Position numbers and translations under genes: made by a program | Origin: Chloroflexota bacterium | Lineage (GTDB): Bacteria > Chloroflexota > Anaerolineae > Anaerolineales > Anaerolineaceae | Length of the DNA stretch: 33,831 nt | Direction of reading: 5' to 3' | Assembly: GCA_012799995.1 (NCBI GenBank) | Contig: JAAZKE010000073.1 | Coordinates: 1 to 33,831 of the forward strand | Notes under the pieces: generated by a model | What the model saw: only the letters and a program-made list of their open reading frames with translations | Told to the model about the DNA's origin: nothing | The model's database searches: none | Shown: positions 1 to 6,604 of the stretch, piece after piece | Layout of the letters: each line of letters starts with the position of its first letter | How positions within the stretch are numbered: position 1 is the stretch's first letter

Positions 1-72
1 CTCATGAACGCTGAGCCCATCGTTGACGAGACCGATAGCTTGTTTCTTTTCCTCTATACTGTATTTTGTCAT
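1..72 (-). CDS. IS3-type transposase OrfA, N-terminal 24 codons (cut by window edge)
   Basis: The leftward frame starts with ATG at 72 and runs off the window. It reads MTKYSIEEKKQAIGLVNDG, then LSVHE. The pattern 'T-K-Y-S-x-E-x-K..A..LV..G.S' is the usual opening of the helix-turn-helix OrfA of IS3/IS150-group insertion sequences. A strong ribosome site (GAGAGGAGG) lies about 9 bases upstream of the ATG, and an IS-end-like sequence lies just outside it. I infer that an IS3-family element enters the window from the left, with its transposase reading outward. Only the first helix is visible, so subgroup and intactness cannot be judged. Confidence 0.6.
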   Translation of the reverse strand, partial: MTKYSIEEKKQAIGLVNDGLSVHE

Positions 73-100
73 AAAAACTGCACCTCCTCTCTTGAATTTA

Positions 101-126
101 TTGCCCAATTTTTGGGGTGCAGTTCA
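101..126. repeat. Probable terminal inverted repeat of the IS3-type element
   Basis: Read on the minus strand this stretch begins TGAACTGCACCCCAAAAATT and sits 30-55 bases upstream of the OrfA start. Ends starting TGnACTG-CCCC-AAAA are common in IS150-group elements. It is inferred to be the outer end of the element, with host sequence from about 127. The partner end lies outside the window, so the boundary and any target-site duplication cannot be confirmed. Confidence 0.5.
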
Positions 127-257
127 ATAAATTCAATGCTTTTTAATTTTAGGTAAATTCATATCGATCTTTATATTCTATACTCCTGTAGTATTTTGTA
201 AAGCTATTTCATCATCAATTTTTACCTTTCGTTGGCTGCTTCTTACTAAGCCTTCTC

Positions 258-677
258 TCATGAAACGTACTTATCTAAATCCAGCTCCTTCTTCAAAGCT
301 CCCTGCAGTACAGCAGAAACATTCAACCCTGCCTCTTTCGCCGCCTCATTCAACCAGCTTGGCATCGTCACATTCACGCGGACTGACCGCTGATCATATT
401 TCCGGCGATATGCCGCAAAATCAACGTCGATCAACAACACATCCGCTCCATCGTAAGCCGCTTCAATATCGCAAACCGCTGATGGTTCCGGTAAAGGTCG
501 TCCCAGATCGTCCTTAAATGCCATTCCCGCCAGGCTGATCGCGTCCCGCGCCATATCCATCGCGTCTGCAAGATCCTCTCCTTGGGTATTAATTTCAAAA
601 TCCGGCACATAAACCAGATAACCATCCTCCAGTTTCTCAAACACCACCGGATAAACTCTTTTCTCTCCTTTTTTCAT
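258..677 (-). CDS. hicB: HicB-type antitoxin
   Basis: This is the antitoxin half of a type II HicAB system, expected to bind and block HicA and to repress the shared promoter. The product is 139 residues. Residues ~6-70 form the HicB partial RNase H-like fold (YPVVFEKLEDGYLVYVPDFE, then 'ADAMDMARDAI'). Residues ~98-135 (VRVNVTMPSWLNEAAKEAG and LNVSAVLQGALKKEL) form a ribbon-helix-helix/Arc-like DNA-binding tail. A GTG six bases earlier (683) is in frame but overlaps the GAGGAG ribosome site. The ATG at 677 has correct 5-base spacing and is preferred. The gene lies 26 bases downstream of hicA in the same direction, so the order is toxin first. Family assignment is confident. Confidence 0.85.
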   Translation of the reverse strand: MKKGEKRVYPVVFEKLEDGYLVYVPDFEINTQGEDLADAMDMARDAISLAGMAFKDDLGRPLPEPSAVCDIEAAYDGADVLLIDVDFAAYRRKYDQRSVRVNVTMPSWLNEAAKEAGLNVSAVLQGALKKELDLDKYVS

Positions 678-703
678 TTTCACTCCTCAAAATCCCAACG
701 GGC

Positions 704-880
704 CTATTTTTTCAGCTTTCTGCGGTTGATGATAGCCTTCGCGACCGGTTCCTTGATCTCCTTTTGCCTTGATATTGATTCAATATCTTTCCCGTTTGTA
801 TAAATATCGTGATTCCCTCCTGCCCGTAAAAACCACCAACCGTTTTTCTCGAAAAGCTTGATCAAATCCCATCGCTTCAT
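704..880 (-). CDS. hicA: HicA-type mRNA interferase toxin
   Basis: This 58-residue product is easily missed because of its size. It begins MKRWDLIKLFEKNGW and continues WFLRAGGNHDIYTNGKD. The HicA double-stranded-RNA-binding-like fold places the catalytic histidine in a G-S/N-H motif; here GGNH gives His24. The C-terminus is the usual basic helix (KEPVAKAIINRRKLKK). HicA toxins cleave mRNA when not bound by HicB. The gene is followed directly by hicB and preceded by a near-consensus promoter, with ATG at 880. Length matches the family (about 55-85 residues). No defect is visible, so the pair should be active. Confidence 0.87.
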   Translation of the reverse strand: MKRWDLIKLFEKNGWWFLRAGGNHDIYTNGKDIESISRQKEIKEPVAKAIINRRKLKK

Positions 881-900
881 CTTGGATCCTAATAACTGAT

Positions 901-928
901 ATTATACACACTTTATACGCACTGTAAA
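901..928 (-). promoter_or_regulatory. Promoter of hicA-hicB
   Basis: On the minus strand there is a -35 TTTACA (923-928), a 16-base spacer and a perfect -10 TATAAT (901-906). They lie about 20 bases before the hicA ATG, giving a very short leader. The spacer contains the related words CGTATAAAG and GTGTATAAT, a plausible binding region for the HicB repressor. Confidence 0.65.
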
Positions 929-1000
929 GCAAAATTAACAAAAGGCAAAAAGCAGGCAAACATTCCACACACAAAGGCGATCTATTGTCCTGCCTTAAAG

Positions 1001-1217
1001 CTAAATATTCCAATGGACCCTTCCTGATTTTGGATGCCATTCTGGATTCCTGCTGTTCCAAAAAGCAGCAGCCTGCTCCCTGTTCGGAAATACAGGGTGG
1101 TTTTCACCTGATCTTACGTAATTGGGACATCCTGACTTTTCACAAGAACCGACATAACTCCCACCAGCGCTTTTTACTACACCTTTAGAATGACAAAATT
1201 GAACAATGGTTGATCAT
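1001..1217 (-). pseudogene. Frameshifted Lar-like (restriction-alleviation type) zinc-ribbon gene
   Basis: A strong ribosome site (GAGGAG, 1224-1229) precedes ATG at 1217, but that frame stops after ten codons (MINHCSILSF). Shifting frame once near 1195-1205 opens a continuous reading to TAG at 1001: KSAGGSYVGSCEKSGCPNY, then VRSG and NREQAAAFWNSRNPEW. Paired cysteines followed by 'E-x-A-x-x-x-W-N-x-R' are the hallmark of Lar-family restriction-alleviation and related phage zinc-ribbon proteins. The interval is 217 bases, one more than a multiple of three, as one indel would produce. Such genes are typical of phage or ICE accessory regions, which fits the neighbouring hicAB and exonuclease remnant. 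The Lar assignment rests on the C-terminal motif alone. Confidence 0.5.
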
Positions 1218-1250
1218 AAAACACTCCTCAAATAATGAATTAAACAAAAA

Positions 1251-1279
1251 GATGGAGAGACATATTACATCTCTCCATC
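1251..1279 (-). terminator. Rho-independent terminator (leftward)
   Basis: A perfect 10-base-pair stem (GATGGAGAGA / TCTCTCCATC) with a 9-base loop is followed on the minus strand by CTTTTTGTTT. It ends the decayed gene at 1334-1616 and precedes the ribosome site of the Lar-like gene. A T-run further out on the plus side (1293-1303) is too distant to matter. Confidence 0.6.
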
Positions 1280-1333
1280 TAGGGAATTAGACTGTCTTTT
1301 TTTTATCACAATATACTTGTTTTCACGTCAATC

Positions 1334-1616
1334 TCAACTCGTTAAATCCACAGATTGGATGATCCTTTTCGGTGGTTTTGTCACATTCACAAACTTCACC
1401 TCGTCGCTGGAGATGATTGCCTGAACCTCGCCATACTGCGTGGCGGTTCCCTAATTTCTGCTAGCGGTGCGGTCGATGCATGATTAGTCTTCTTTTCAGC
1501 AATATATGCTGCAATCTTTTCGGGTCTTTGCAGTTTTTCAGCTCAGTCGGCTCAGACATAAAATATAATGTTTCCGGATTCGCTACTATTTCAATATCAA
1601 AAATAAAATTAGTTTC
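1334..1616 (-). pseudogene. Remnant of a phage-type RNase H-fold 3'-5' exonuclease (N-terminal part) joined to an unassigned C-terminal piece
   Basis: The minus strand carries TNFIFDIEIVANPETLYF, then SEPTELKNCKDP. After one frameshift it reads PEKIAAYIAEKKTNHAST. 'FDIE..xNPE' followed by 'KDPEKIAAYIAEKK' resembles the start of phage-encoded DnaQ/RNase H-like exonucleases, in which D-x-E supplies metal ligands. No start codon remains. Further down, a different frame reads TQYGEVQAIISSDEVKFVNV and ends KRIIQSVDLTS at the stop at 1334; I do not recognise this piece. Several frame changes in under 300 bases mark it as dead. I infer a relic of a phage replication gene. Confidence 0.42.
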
Positions 1617-1667
1617 GTGTTAGTTCTCATTAAAAAAGTATAAGATTCGATTCAACTATATTAAATT

Positions 1668-1982
1668 AACCCGTATCTGGCGTTTGTCGTGATGCTGGCG
1701 AGCGGTTTGGATGGGATTAATAAGAAAATGGAGCCGATTGAACCGATGAATGACGTAAACGTGTACGAATTGAGCCGAAAAGAACGTCGCAAGATGGGGA
1801 TTGACGAACTGCCAGGGTCGCTCAAGGAAGCCTTGTTGGCGATGGAAAATGATCCGCTGTTCAAAGATGTGCTAGGAGATAAGTTGTTTGAGACGTATAT
1901 CCGTGGCAAATGGGCAGACTGGGATGAATATCGGACGACCGTATCCGAGTGGGAAATCAAGCGATATCTGCAAACTGCTTAG
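1668..1982 (+). pseudogene. glnA: 3' stump of glutamine synthetase (type I) gene
   Basis: The frame from 1668 reads NPYLAFVVMLASGLDGI, then VNVYELSRKERRKMGID, ELPGSLKEALLAMENDP and EWEIKRYL. It is clearly the last ~100 residues of a GlnA-type glutamine synthetase, which is normally about 440 residues. It includes the 'NPYLAF...ASGLDGI' segment, the post-active-site 'LPGSLKEAL' helix and the C-terminal helix. A stop lies immediately upstream (1662-1664), and the preceding sequence shows no homology. The catalytic N-terminal and central parts are gone. Translation from the GTG at 1689 would give an inactive fragment. The break point sits where the phage-like remnants end, so a mobile element or deletion probably removed the front. 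Confidence 0.8.
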
Positions 1983-2075
1983 GAAAGTGACAGGCTTATG
2001 TTGGATCGCAGAAGCCTGTATTTTTATGAATTCAATCGTTTCCCAGTAGAATTAGCTGGCGGGAGGAAACTAGGA

Positions 2076-2981
2076 ATGACGTCTGATCCGATCAAAATTG
2101 ATGTACATCTTCACTCCAATGTCAGCAGCGATGGCGAATTTCCACCCACCCAGCTGATGCGATTCTGCGCTGAAAAAGGAATTCGGTTAGTTGCGGTATG
2201 TGATCACAACAGCATGGCAGGAGTGCCGGAGGCTGAGCAGACCGCCAAAACATTGGGACTGGCATTTCTACCTGCTGCCGAAATCAACTGTCAGACTGCC
2301 GACGGAACTGAAATCCATCTGATCGGCTATGGAATTGGCAGGGCAATAGCTGACGTTGAAAAGCTTGGTGAAACTGTCAATCGCGTTGAAGAAGATTCAA
2401 ATTTTGAGAGGCTGGCAGTGCTGGAAGGGTTTGGCTTGCAGATCGATCGCGGATCGTTGGAGAAAATCCGTGCTGGCAGAATTCTGGCAGTCGATATGAT
2501 TGCCGAAGCGATTTTGAGCGATCCTGCCAACCGCGATCACCCCTTGATTCAGCCCTACCTGCCCGGCGGTGCAAAGTCAGATCAACCGCTGATCAATTTC
2601 TACTGGGATATGTGCACAGCCGGTAAGCCGGCTTATGTGCCGATCCGCTATCCCTCATTGAAAGATGCGCTTACCATTGTCAAGGATCACGGTGGAATTG
2701 GTGTGGTGGCCCACCCGGGCAAAAGCATTGCTCGGGATCAAGCGGACCGAATTATTGAGGAGATGGTGCAGGCCGAGATCGCAGGGTTTGAGGTGTACAG
2801 CAGTTATCATTCAGAATCGATGACGGCTTTTTACAGGGCACCAGTCCTTAAGCATCAGCTTGGCATAACCGTTGGCAGTGATTTTCACGGTGCCATCAAG
2901 CCAACGATAGAAATAGGCAGCGTCTCCTGTGAAGAGGACTGTCAGCAAATATTCCGTTTTCTTGAACCGTATATAGCCTGA
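2076..2981 (+). CDS. PHP-domain metal-dependent phosphoesterase (TrpH/YciV-like)
   Basis: The 301-residue product has all PHP metal-binding motifs: DVHLHS (Asp9, His11, His13), VAVCDHNSMAG, the Glu of AAEINC, VVAHPG and the C-terminal GSDFHG. Characterised relatives such as E. coli YciV (RNase AM) remove 5' nucleotides from RNA or hydrolyse nucleoside 3',5'-bisphosphates. The exact substrate here is unknown. An in-frame ATG at 1998 would add 26 residues. The ATG at 2076 is preferred because GGGAGG (2061-2066) lies nine bases before it and because homology starts there. It follows the glnA stump in the same direction and ends 15 bases before the convergent dcd. No defect is visible. Confidence 0.8.
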   Translation: MTSDPIKIDVHLHSNVSSDGEFPPTQLMRFCAEKGIRLVAVCDHNSMAGVPEAEQTAKTLGLAFLPAAEINCQTADGTEIHLIGYGIGRAIADVEKLGETVNRVEEDSNFERLAVLEGFGLQIDRGSLEKIRAGRILAVDMIAEAILSDPANRDHPLIQPYLPGGAKSDQPLINFYWDMCTAGKPAYVPIRYPSLKDALTIVKDHGGIGVVAHPGKSIARDQADRIIEEMVQAEIAGFEVYSSYHSESMTAFYRAPVLKHQLGITVGSDFHGAIKPTIEIGSVSCEEDCQQIFRFLEPYIA

Positions 2982-2996
2982 ATTAACTAAAAAGGG

Positions 2997-3581
2997 TCAG
3001 GCTGCCGCCCCGTTACGCTCTTCACGCGCGGTTTCCGGCATAATTTGCCCATGGTAGCGGTTGACGCGTTTGGAATAATCCCGATCAGGAACAGCCTCCA
3101 ACCGGCTTAACTGAATTTGTACTACACGCGCGCCATAAGGAATAACAACGTTATGTTTCCCCTCATTTTTAAGTTCCAGCGTGATCGTACCGGCAAATCC
3201 GGCATCGATGACACCGGCCATCATGTGATTAATAAAGAGACGTCCAAGACTGGATTTCGTGTAGACCTGTCCGCAGACATCGGATGGCATACACAGAAAT
3301 TCACGGGTTGATCCGAGGAAGATATCCCCGGGGCGAAGCAGAATCCCTTTCGACTCGTCAATTTCTCTCAGCTCCCAAAATAACTCTGAGCGGTGCTCCC
3401 GCCCGAAAATCACTTCGCCTTCAGCTTCCATTGGCCAGCGAATAAACCTGCCAAGCGAAAGGTCAAGTGTGTTGGGGTTAACCTGCTTGATGACGGTCTG
3501 GTAATCGGTGTCGGAACGAGAAAAATCCACCAACCCTTTGTCGATTAAATCAATAATCCCGTGATCACAGACTACGCTCAT
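2997..3581 (-). CDS. dcd: dCTP deaminase
   Basis: This cytoplasmic trimeric enzyme deaminates dCTP to dUTP, feeding dTMP synthesis. The bifunctional type also cleaves the triphosphate. Visible motifs are VNPNTLDLSLG near the N-terminus, GSTREFL, VYTKSSLGR and AGVIDAGFAGTITLEL, whose Glu corresponds to the catalytic residue, followed by GARVVQIQL. Length (194 residues) is normal. The frame is open back to 3656, but the ATG at 3581 has AAAGGAG correctly spaced and starts at the conserved N-terminus (MSVVCDHGIIDLI). It overlaps the end of the upstream thyX-like gene by 17 bases, indicating co-translation. Confidence 0.85.
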   Translation of the reverse strand: MSVVCDHGIIDLIDKGLVDFSRSDTDYQTVIKQVNPNTLDLSLGRFIRWPMEAEGEVIFGREHRSELFWELREIDESKGILLRPGDIFLGSTREFLCMPSDVCGQVYTKSSLGRLFINHMMAGVIDAGFAGTITLELKNEGKHNVVIPYGARVVQIQLSRLEAVPDRDYSKRVNRYHGQIMPETAREERNGAAA

Positions 3582-4095
3582 TTTGGCTCCTTTGTTCATA
3601 ATATCCACAGGATTGGAATTCATGACACCCGCGGCGATAAATGCATTCTGGTTCAAGAAACGAAGCTGTCAATGGATCGATATCTTCGATTTTCTGTTTT
3701 ATTAATTCCATTACAGACCGCGTGACCGGATCAGCCTTAAAACACAACCGCTTGCGGCTTATGTTTATCAGGGACTGGACATTGAGATCCATCACATGGT
3801 TGACCAACGCATCCTGTCGTTCGGTTCCACGATCAGGGTTGGAACGCTGACTCTTTACGTAATGTTCAACGCCGAATTTATGCCTTACCAGATGAACGCT
3901 GACGAAATACGGAATTTGCCACATCGCAATCGTGTACATCAACGTCCGAATGGGCGAATGTTCTGCATTCAGAATTTTCCGGCGCCATTCCACAGAGGGG
4001 ACTGTCATCGTATCTTTCCCCTGGGTAACACGTGCAAGAAAAAGACATCGGCTCCAATCATCATCGGTGGGACTGCGCAGGATTTCTATTTCCAT
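3565..4095 (-). CDS. Divergent FAD-dependent thymidylate synthase (ThyX-like)
   Basis: ThyX enzymes methylate dUMP to dTMP using methylene-tetrahydrofolate and FAD. This 176-residue protein shows the fold's landmarks: AEHSPIRTLMYTIAMWQIPYF, then VHLVRHKFGVEHYVKSQR, VNHVMDLNVQSLINISRKRL, and a C-terminal CIYRRGC. The canonical motif RHRxxSxNExSxRY is replaced by RHKFGVEHYVKSQR, a form I associate with phage and atypical bacterial ThyX-like proteins. The family is clear, but the catalytic mode is not proven. It heads an operon with dcd (17-base overlap), which would supply dUTP and hence dUMP. That supports a role in thymidylate synthesis. ATG at 4095 has AAGGAT upstream and a TATAAT -10 box about 33 bases before it. 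Confidence 0.72.
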   Translation of the reverse strand: MEIEILRSPTDDDWSRCLFLARVTQGKDTMTVPSVEWRRKILNAEHSPIRTLMYTIAMWQIPYFVSVHLVRHKFGVEHYVKSQRSNPDRGTERQDALVNHVMDLNVQSLINISRKRLCFKADPVTRSVMELIKQKIEDIDPLTASFLEPECIYRRGCHEFQSCGYYEQRSQNERSL

Positions 4096-4127
4096 GATCT
4101 ATCCTTGAAATACTTGATTTCTGCGTA

Positions 4128-4133
4128 ATTATA
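4128..4133 (-). promoter_or_regulatory. -10 element of the thyX-dcd promoter
   Basis: A perfect TATAAT on the minus strand lies 33 bases before the thyX-like ATG. At 17 bases upstream the -35 match is poor (TGCTGA), so the promoter may depend on an activator. Confidence 0.4.
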
Positions 4134-4597
4134 CATGATAGGTCAACCTCTCAGCATGAACCCTGTGCAAAGTGAAAACCAGGATTGCAAAGATTATCTA
4201 TTGATAATAAGATTAATTGTGGAGTTGTCATACAGAATTTGTACAAGATGTCTGATAATTTGCATGAATAATCCGGTAGATATGGGTGTAAAATAAGATC
4301 GTTAACCTGTTCTGAGGTAATTCCCATTGAGAAATTTCGTTAATTGGATACTTATCGTTTTTTGTTGTTGCCAGGATGGTACCCAATCATGATCATTTCT
4401 GCTGCACGGAGAGTTTCTGATGAACTCATTACGTTGGATGATAGGAGTGCGACAGTACAGGGCTCGGAAGAAAAAAATTTAAGCAAAGGGGTAAGAAGCC
4501 TTTCAATTTGATTATGAATCTGGGTAGTAAAATCCGGCGAAACCCGGTATTTTTCTACAAAAAACAATAACTATTTATATAAAATCAGGGAGGACTC
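4134..4597. other. Intergenic region between divergent thyX-dcd and the reductase gene
   Basis: The 464 bases are AT-rich with no convincing gene. A 40-codon plus-strand frame from the ATG at 4388 and a 71-codon minus-strand frame (4352-4567) lack ribosome sites and family motifs. The reductase promoter must lie here, but I see no clear -35/-10 pair. A good ribosome site (AGGGAGGA) is present at 4586-4593. Confidence 0.4.
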
Positions 4598-5512
4598 ATG
4601 ACAATTAAAGCAGAGGATATCAAGAGAGTTAAAGGAATGGGGTTTCTTCATAACCGTGGGACTGAGGAGGATTTTTCAGGCAGAATCATTACCGAAAATG
4701 GCGTAGTAACTGCCAAACAACTGCAGAATGTCAGTGAAGCGGCAGCAAAATATGGCAATGGAAAAGTGTCATTCACATCCCGTCTGACAATCGAAATCCC
4801 GGGAATTAAGTTTGGGGACATTGAGGCATTTCAGGAATATATTGCGCGGGATGGGATGGTAACCGGTGGAACTGGAGCCAGAGTCCGTCCAGTCGTCAGC
4901 TGTAAGGGGACCACCTGTGTTTATGGACTGTATGATACACAGGCGCTTGGTAAGAAAATTCATGATCGTTTCTATAATGACTATTACAATGTTGGCTTGC
5001 CTCATAAATTCAAAATTGCCAATGGTGGTTGCCCGAACAACTGTGTAAAGCCAGAATTGAATGATTTTGGAATTGTTGGGCAACGTGTACCAGTGATAGA
5101 TATCGAAAAGTGCAAGGCATGTAAAGTGTGTGGGCCAGAAGGTGTCTGTCCGATGGGTGCATCCAGTCGTCCGGATGGGAAAATTATCATAGACCGCGAA
5201 AAATGCAACAACTGTGGCTTATGTATTCCACGCTGTCCTTTCCATGCAGTGATTGGGCATGAAACACAATATCAGGTCTATCTTGGCGGACGCTGGGGAA
5301 AGAAATCCAGAATTGGCACCTCATTAAGCAGATTGATTAATGAAGATGAATTGATGGGTCTGATTGAGAAAGCAATTCTGCTGTTCAAACGCGAAGGGAT
5401 CAAGGGAGAACGGTTCGGACAGACAATTGACAGGATTGGGTTGGAAAAAACGGAGAAAATCCTGTTATCGAATGAATTGCTGGAACAGAAGGAACAAATT
5501 CTGGCAGCATAA
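4598..5512 (+). CDS. Siroheme/[4Fe-4S] sulfite- or nitrite-reductase-like protein with ferredoxin domain
   Basis: The 304-residue cytoplasmic protein joins one ferredoxin-like/siroheme half-domain (residues ~1-165) to an 8Fe ferredoxin module (~168-220). Cys102, Cys107, Cys145 and Cys149 (CKGTTC ... CPNNC) match the cysteines that hold the coupled [4Fe-4S]-siroheme, except that the first pair is spaced by four residues rather than the usual five. The ferredoxin cysteines are 172/175/178/184 and 203/206/209/213. This layout resembles subunit C of anaerobic sulfite reductase (AsrC) and small monomeric reductases of anaerobes. No asrA or asrB lies beside it, so electrons must come from ferredoxin or another partner. 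Substrate (sulfite, nitrite or another) cannot be told from sequence. A strong hairpin terminator follows. Confidence 0.75.
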   Translation: MTIKAEDIKRVKGMGFLHNRGTEEDFSGRIITENGVVTAKQLQNVSEAAAKYGNGKVSFTSRLTIEIPGIKFGDIEAFQEYIARDGMVTGGTGARVRPVVSCKGTTCVYGLYDTQALGKKIHDRFYNDYYNVGLPHKFKIANGGCPNNCVKPELNDFGIVGQRVPVIDIEKCKACKVCGPEGVCPMGASSRPDGKIIIDREKCNNCGLCIPRCPFHAVIGHETQYQVYLGGRWGKKSRIGTSLSRLINEDELMGLIEKAILLFKREGIKGERFGQTIDRIGLEKTEKILLSNELLEQKEQILAA

Positions 5513-5570
5513 AGCTTTGTGCCTTACGAGAAAAAACGAATTCAGCACTATAGAAAAAGTGAGTATTTGG

Positions 5571-5623
5571 GCTTCACCCCCTGAAGTTGGAGAAGAAAAC
5601 CAACAGTGGGGGTGCAGCTTTTT
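5571..5623 (+). terminator. Terminator of the reductase gene
   Basis: A long interrupted stem pairs GCTTCACCCCC with GGGGGTGCAGC, with an inner GTTGG/CCAAC, and is followed by TTTTT (5619-5623). It lies about 60 bases after the stop codon. The elaborate shape could in principle be a regulatory RNA, but a terminator is the simplest reading. Confidence 0.6.
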
Positions 5624-5733
5624 AAGAGAGCCAGCTCAGGGGTACAAAGAAAGCAGGCAAGATGGTTATGAGATAAACAGAACCAGGTATGTTGTTTGTC
5701 TGAAAAAAGAAGCTTCTATGTACGGGTATTCAT

Positions 5734-5778
5734 ACTTCCTTTATTGGTTTTATTCAGTACGAAACCAATAAAGGAAGT
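5734..5778. repeat. Perfect 17-bp inverted repeat
   Basis: ACTTCCTTTATTGGTTT (5734-5750) and its exact reverse complement (5762-5778) enclose an 11-base loop; a T/C-rich tract follows. It is stronger than needed for termination and lies in the gap before the AT-rich cassette. It could be a second (bidirectional) terminator or the trace of a small mobile element. The rest of 5624-5938 shows no gene; a weaker CAGGG/CCCTG hairpin lies at 5814-5833. Confidence 0.6.
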
Positions 5779-5876
5779 TTCATCTTTCCGTTTTTCTTTC
5801 TCAGGTAGTGTCAGGGGTGTAGAAAAACCCTGTAGATAAAAAGATCAATATCTAATGAAACTGCTTAAATATAAGA

Positions 5877-5885
5877 TGATAAAAT
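5877..5885 (+). promoter_or_regulatory. Possible extended -10 promoter of the GHKL cassette
   Basis: TGATAAAAT matches an extended -10 (TGnTATAAT-like) 54 bases before the first gene of the cassette. No good -35 is visible, so this is tentative. Confidence 0.3.
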
Positions 5886-5938
5886 AGATCAGGATGAAAA
5901 TTGATTTGTAATCCGTTAAATTCAAATTTTGAGGTTAT

Positions 5939-6577
5939 ATGTCCACACAAACCGAGATGAAAAAACAATTATTATTAGACAGCTTTGAAGCCCTGCTAAA
6001 AGAGTATAAAACTAATGATAATGCAATGAGAGAGCTAATTTCTAAAATGAGTAGACTCGATATGGTTCTTACTTCGCAATTGTGGGAGAAACTAATACTG
6101 AGCAATAAAAATTTATTTCCAGCAAAAGGGGGGAGCCCTGTAGATTGTTGGGGAATTACTGAAAGGATAATTTATGAAATTAAAGAGGATGGGGGAGGTA
6201 TAGAAGCAGCAGCTCTGATAATTCGGAATAGTGATATATTGATGAACTATATATACAACAAATCCTCATATCTAGGAAAAAATTCGGGAGAAGTCATTGG
6301 TGCTTTAATTAATATGGATGATTTTGAGAGTGCGAACAAAATATTAAAGTTAGCTGTTTCTAATAAATCTGATCCTGACAATTCGGATGAGTTCTTAGTC
6401 AATTTTGACTTGTTTATCGGTGATGTCATCATAGGTGCAATTGATCAGATAAAAGAAAATGGATCTCTTGAAAACCGTGATAAGGCAATAGAGTTAATCC
6501 AATACTATATCAATGAAATTGTCGACAAAACGGAAAAGGCTAAAGCGAGTGTTAGATTCATAGATTTGCTTGAGTGA
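5939..6577 (+). CDS. Unrecognised helical protein, first gene of the GHKL/DUF3883 cassette
   Basis: I do not recognise this 212-residue product. It is predicted soluble and mostly alpha-helical, with charged amphipathic stretches (e.g. FEALLKEYKTNDNAMREL, FESANKILKLAVSNK, KAIELIQYYINEIVD) reminiscent of HEAT/TPR-like helical pairs. No signal peptide, membrane segment or catalytic motif is seen. ATG at 5939 has GAGG seven bases before it. It ends 27 bases before the GHKL gene and shares its AT-rich codon use, unlike the flanking reductase and pyrophosphatase genes. The two were probably acquired and are expressed together. By position it may be a regulator, sensor or structural partner of the ATPase. 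Confidence 0.65.
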   Translation: MSTQTEMKKQLLLDSFEALLKEYKTNDNAMRELISKMSRLDMVLTSQLWEKLILSNKNLFPAKGGSPVDCWGITERIIYEIKEDGGGIEAAALIIRNSDILMNYIYNKSSYLGKNSGEVIGALINMDDFESANKILKLAVSNKSDPDNSDEFLVNFDLFIGDVIIGAIDQIKENGSLENRDKAIELIQYYINEIVDKTEKAKASVRFIDLLE

Positions 6578-6604
6578 TTTGTTTTTTGACAGGAGATTGA
6601 TAAA

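Noticed and set aside
780..1061. 93-codon minus-strand open frame overlapping hicA
   Set aside because: It is in another frame of hicA and the Lar-like gene; the 58-codon hicA frame has the family motifs.
985..1188. 67-codon plus-strand frame
   Set aside because: It is antisense to the Lar-like reading, with no ribosome site or family motif.
1998..2075. Upstream start for the PHP protein
   Set aside because: The added 26 residues lack family similarity and the later ATG has a much better ribosome site.
4352..4567. 71-codon minus-strand frame and a 40-codon plus-strand frame in the same gap
   Set aside because: Neither has a ribosome site, and the compositions and ends do not resemble any family I know.
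5571..5623. Riboswitch reading of the elaborate stem after the reductase
   Set aside because: It lies 3' of the gene, ends in a T-run and no controlled gene follows within 300 bases.
5364..5771. 135-codon plus-strand frame past the reductase
   Set aside because: It starts inside the reductase gene in another frame and runs through the terminator hairpins.
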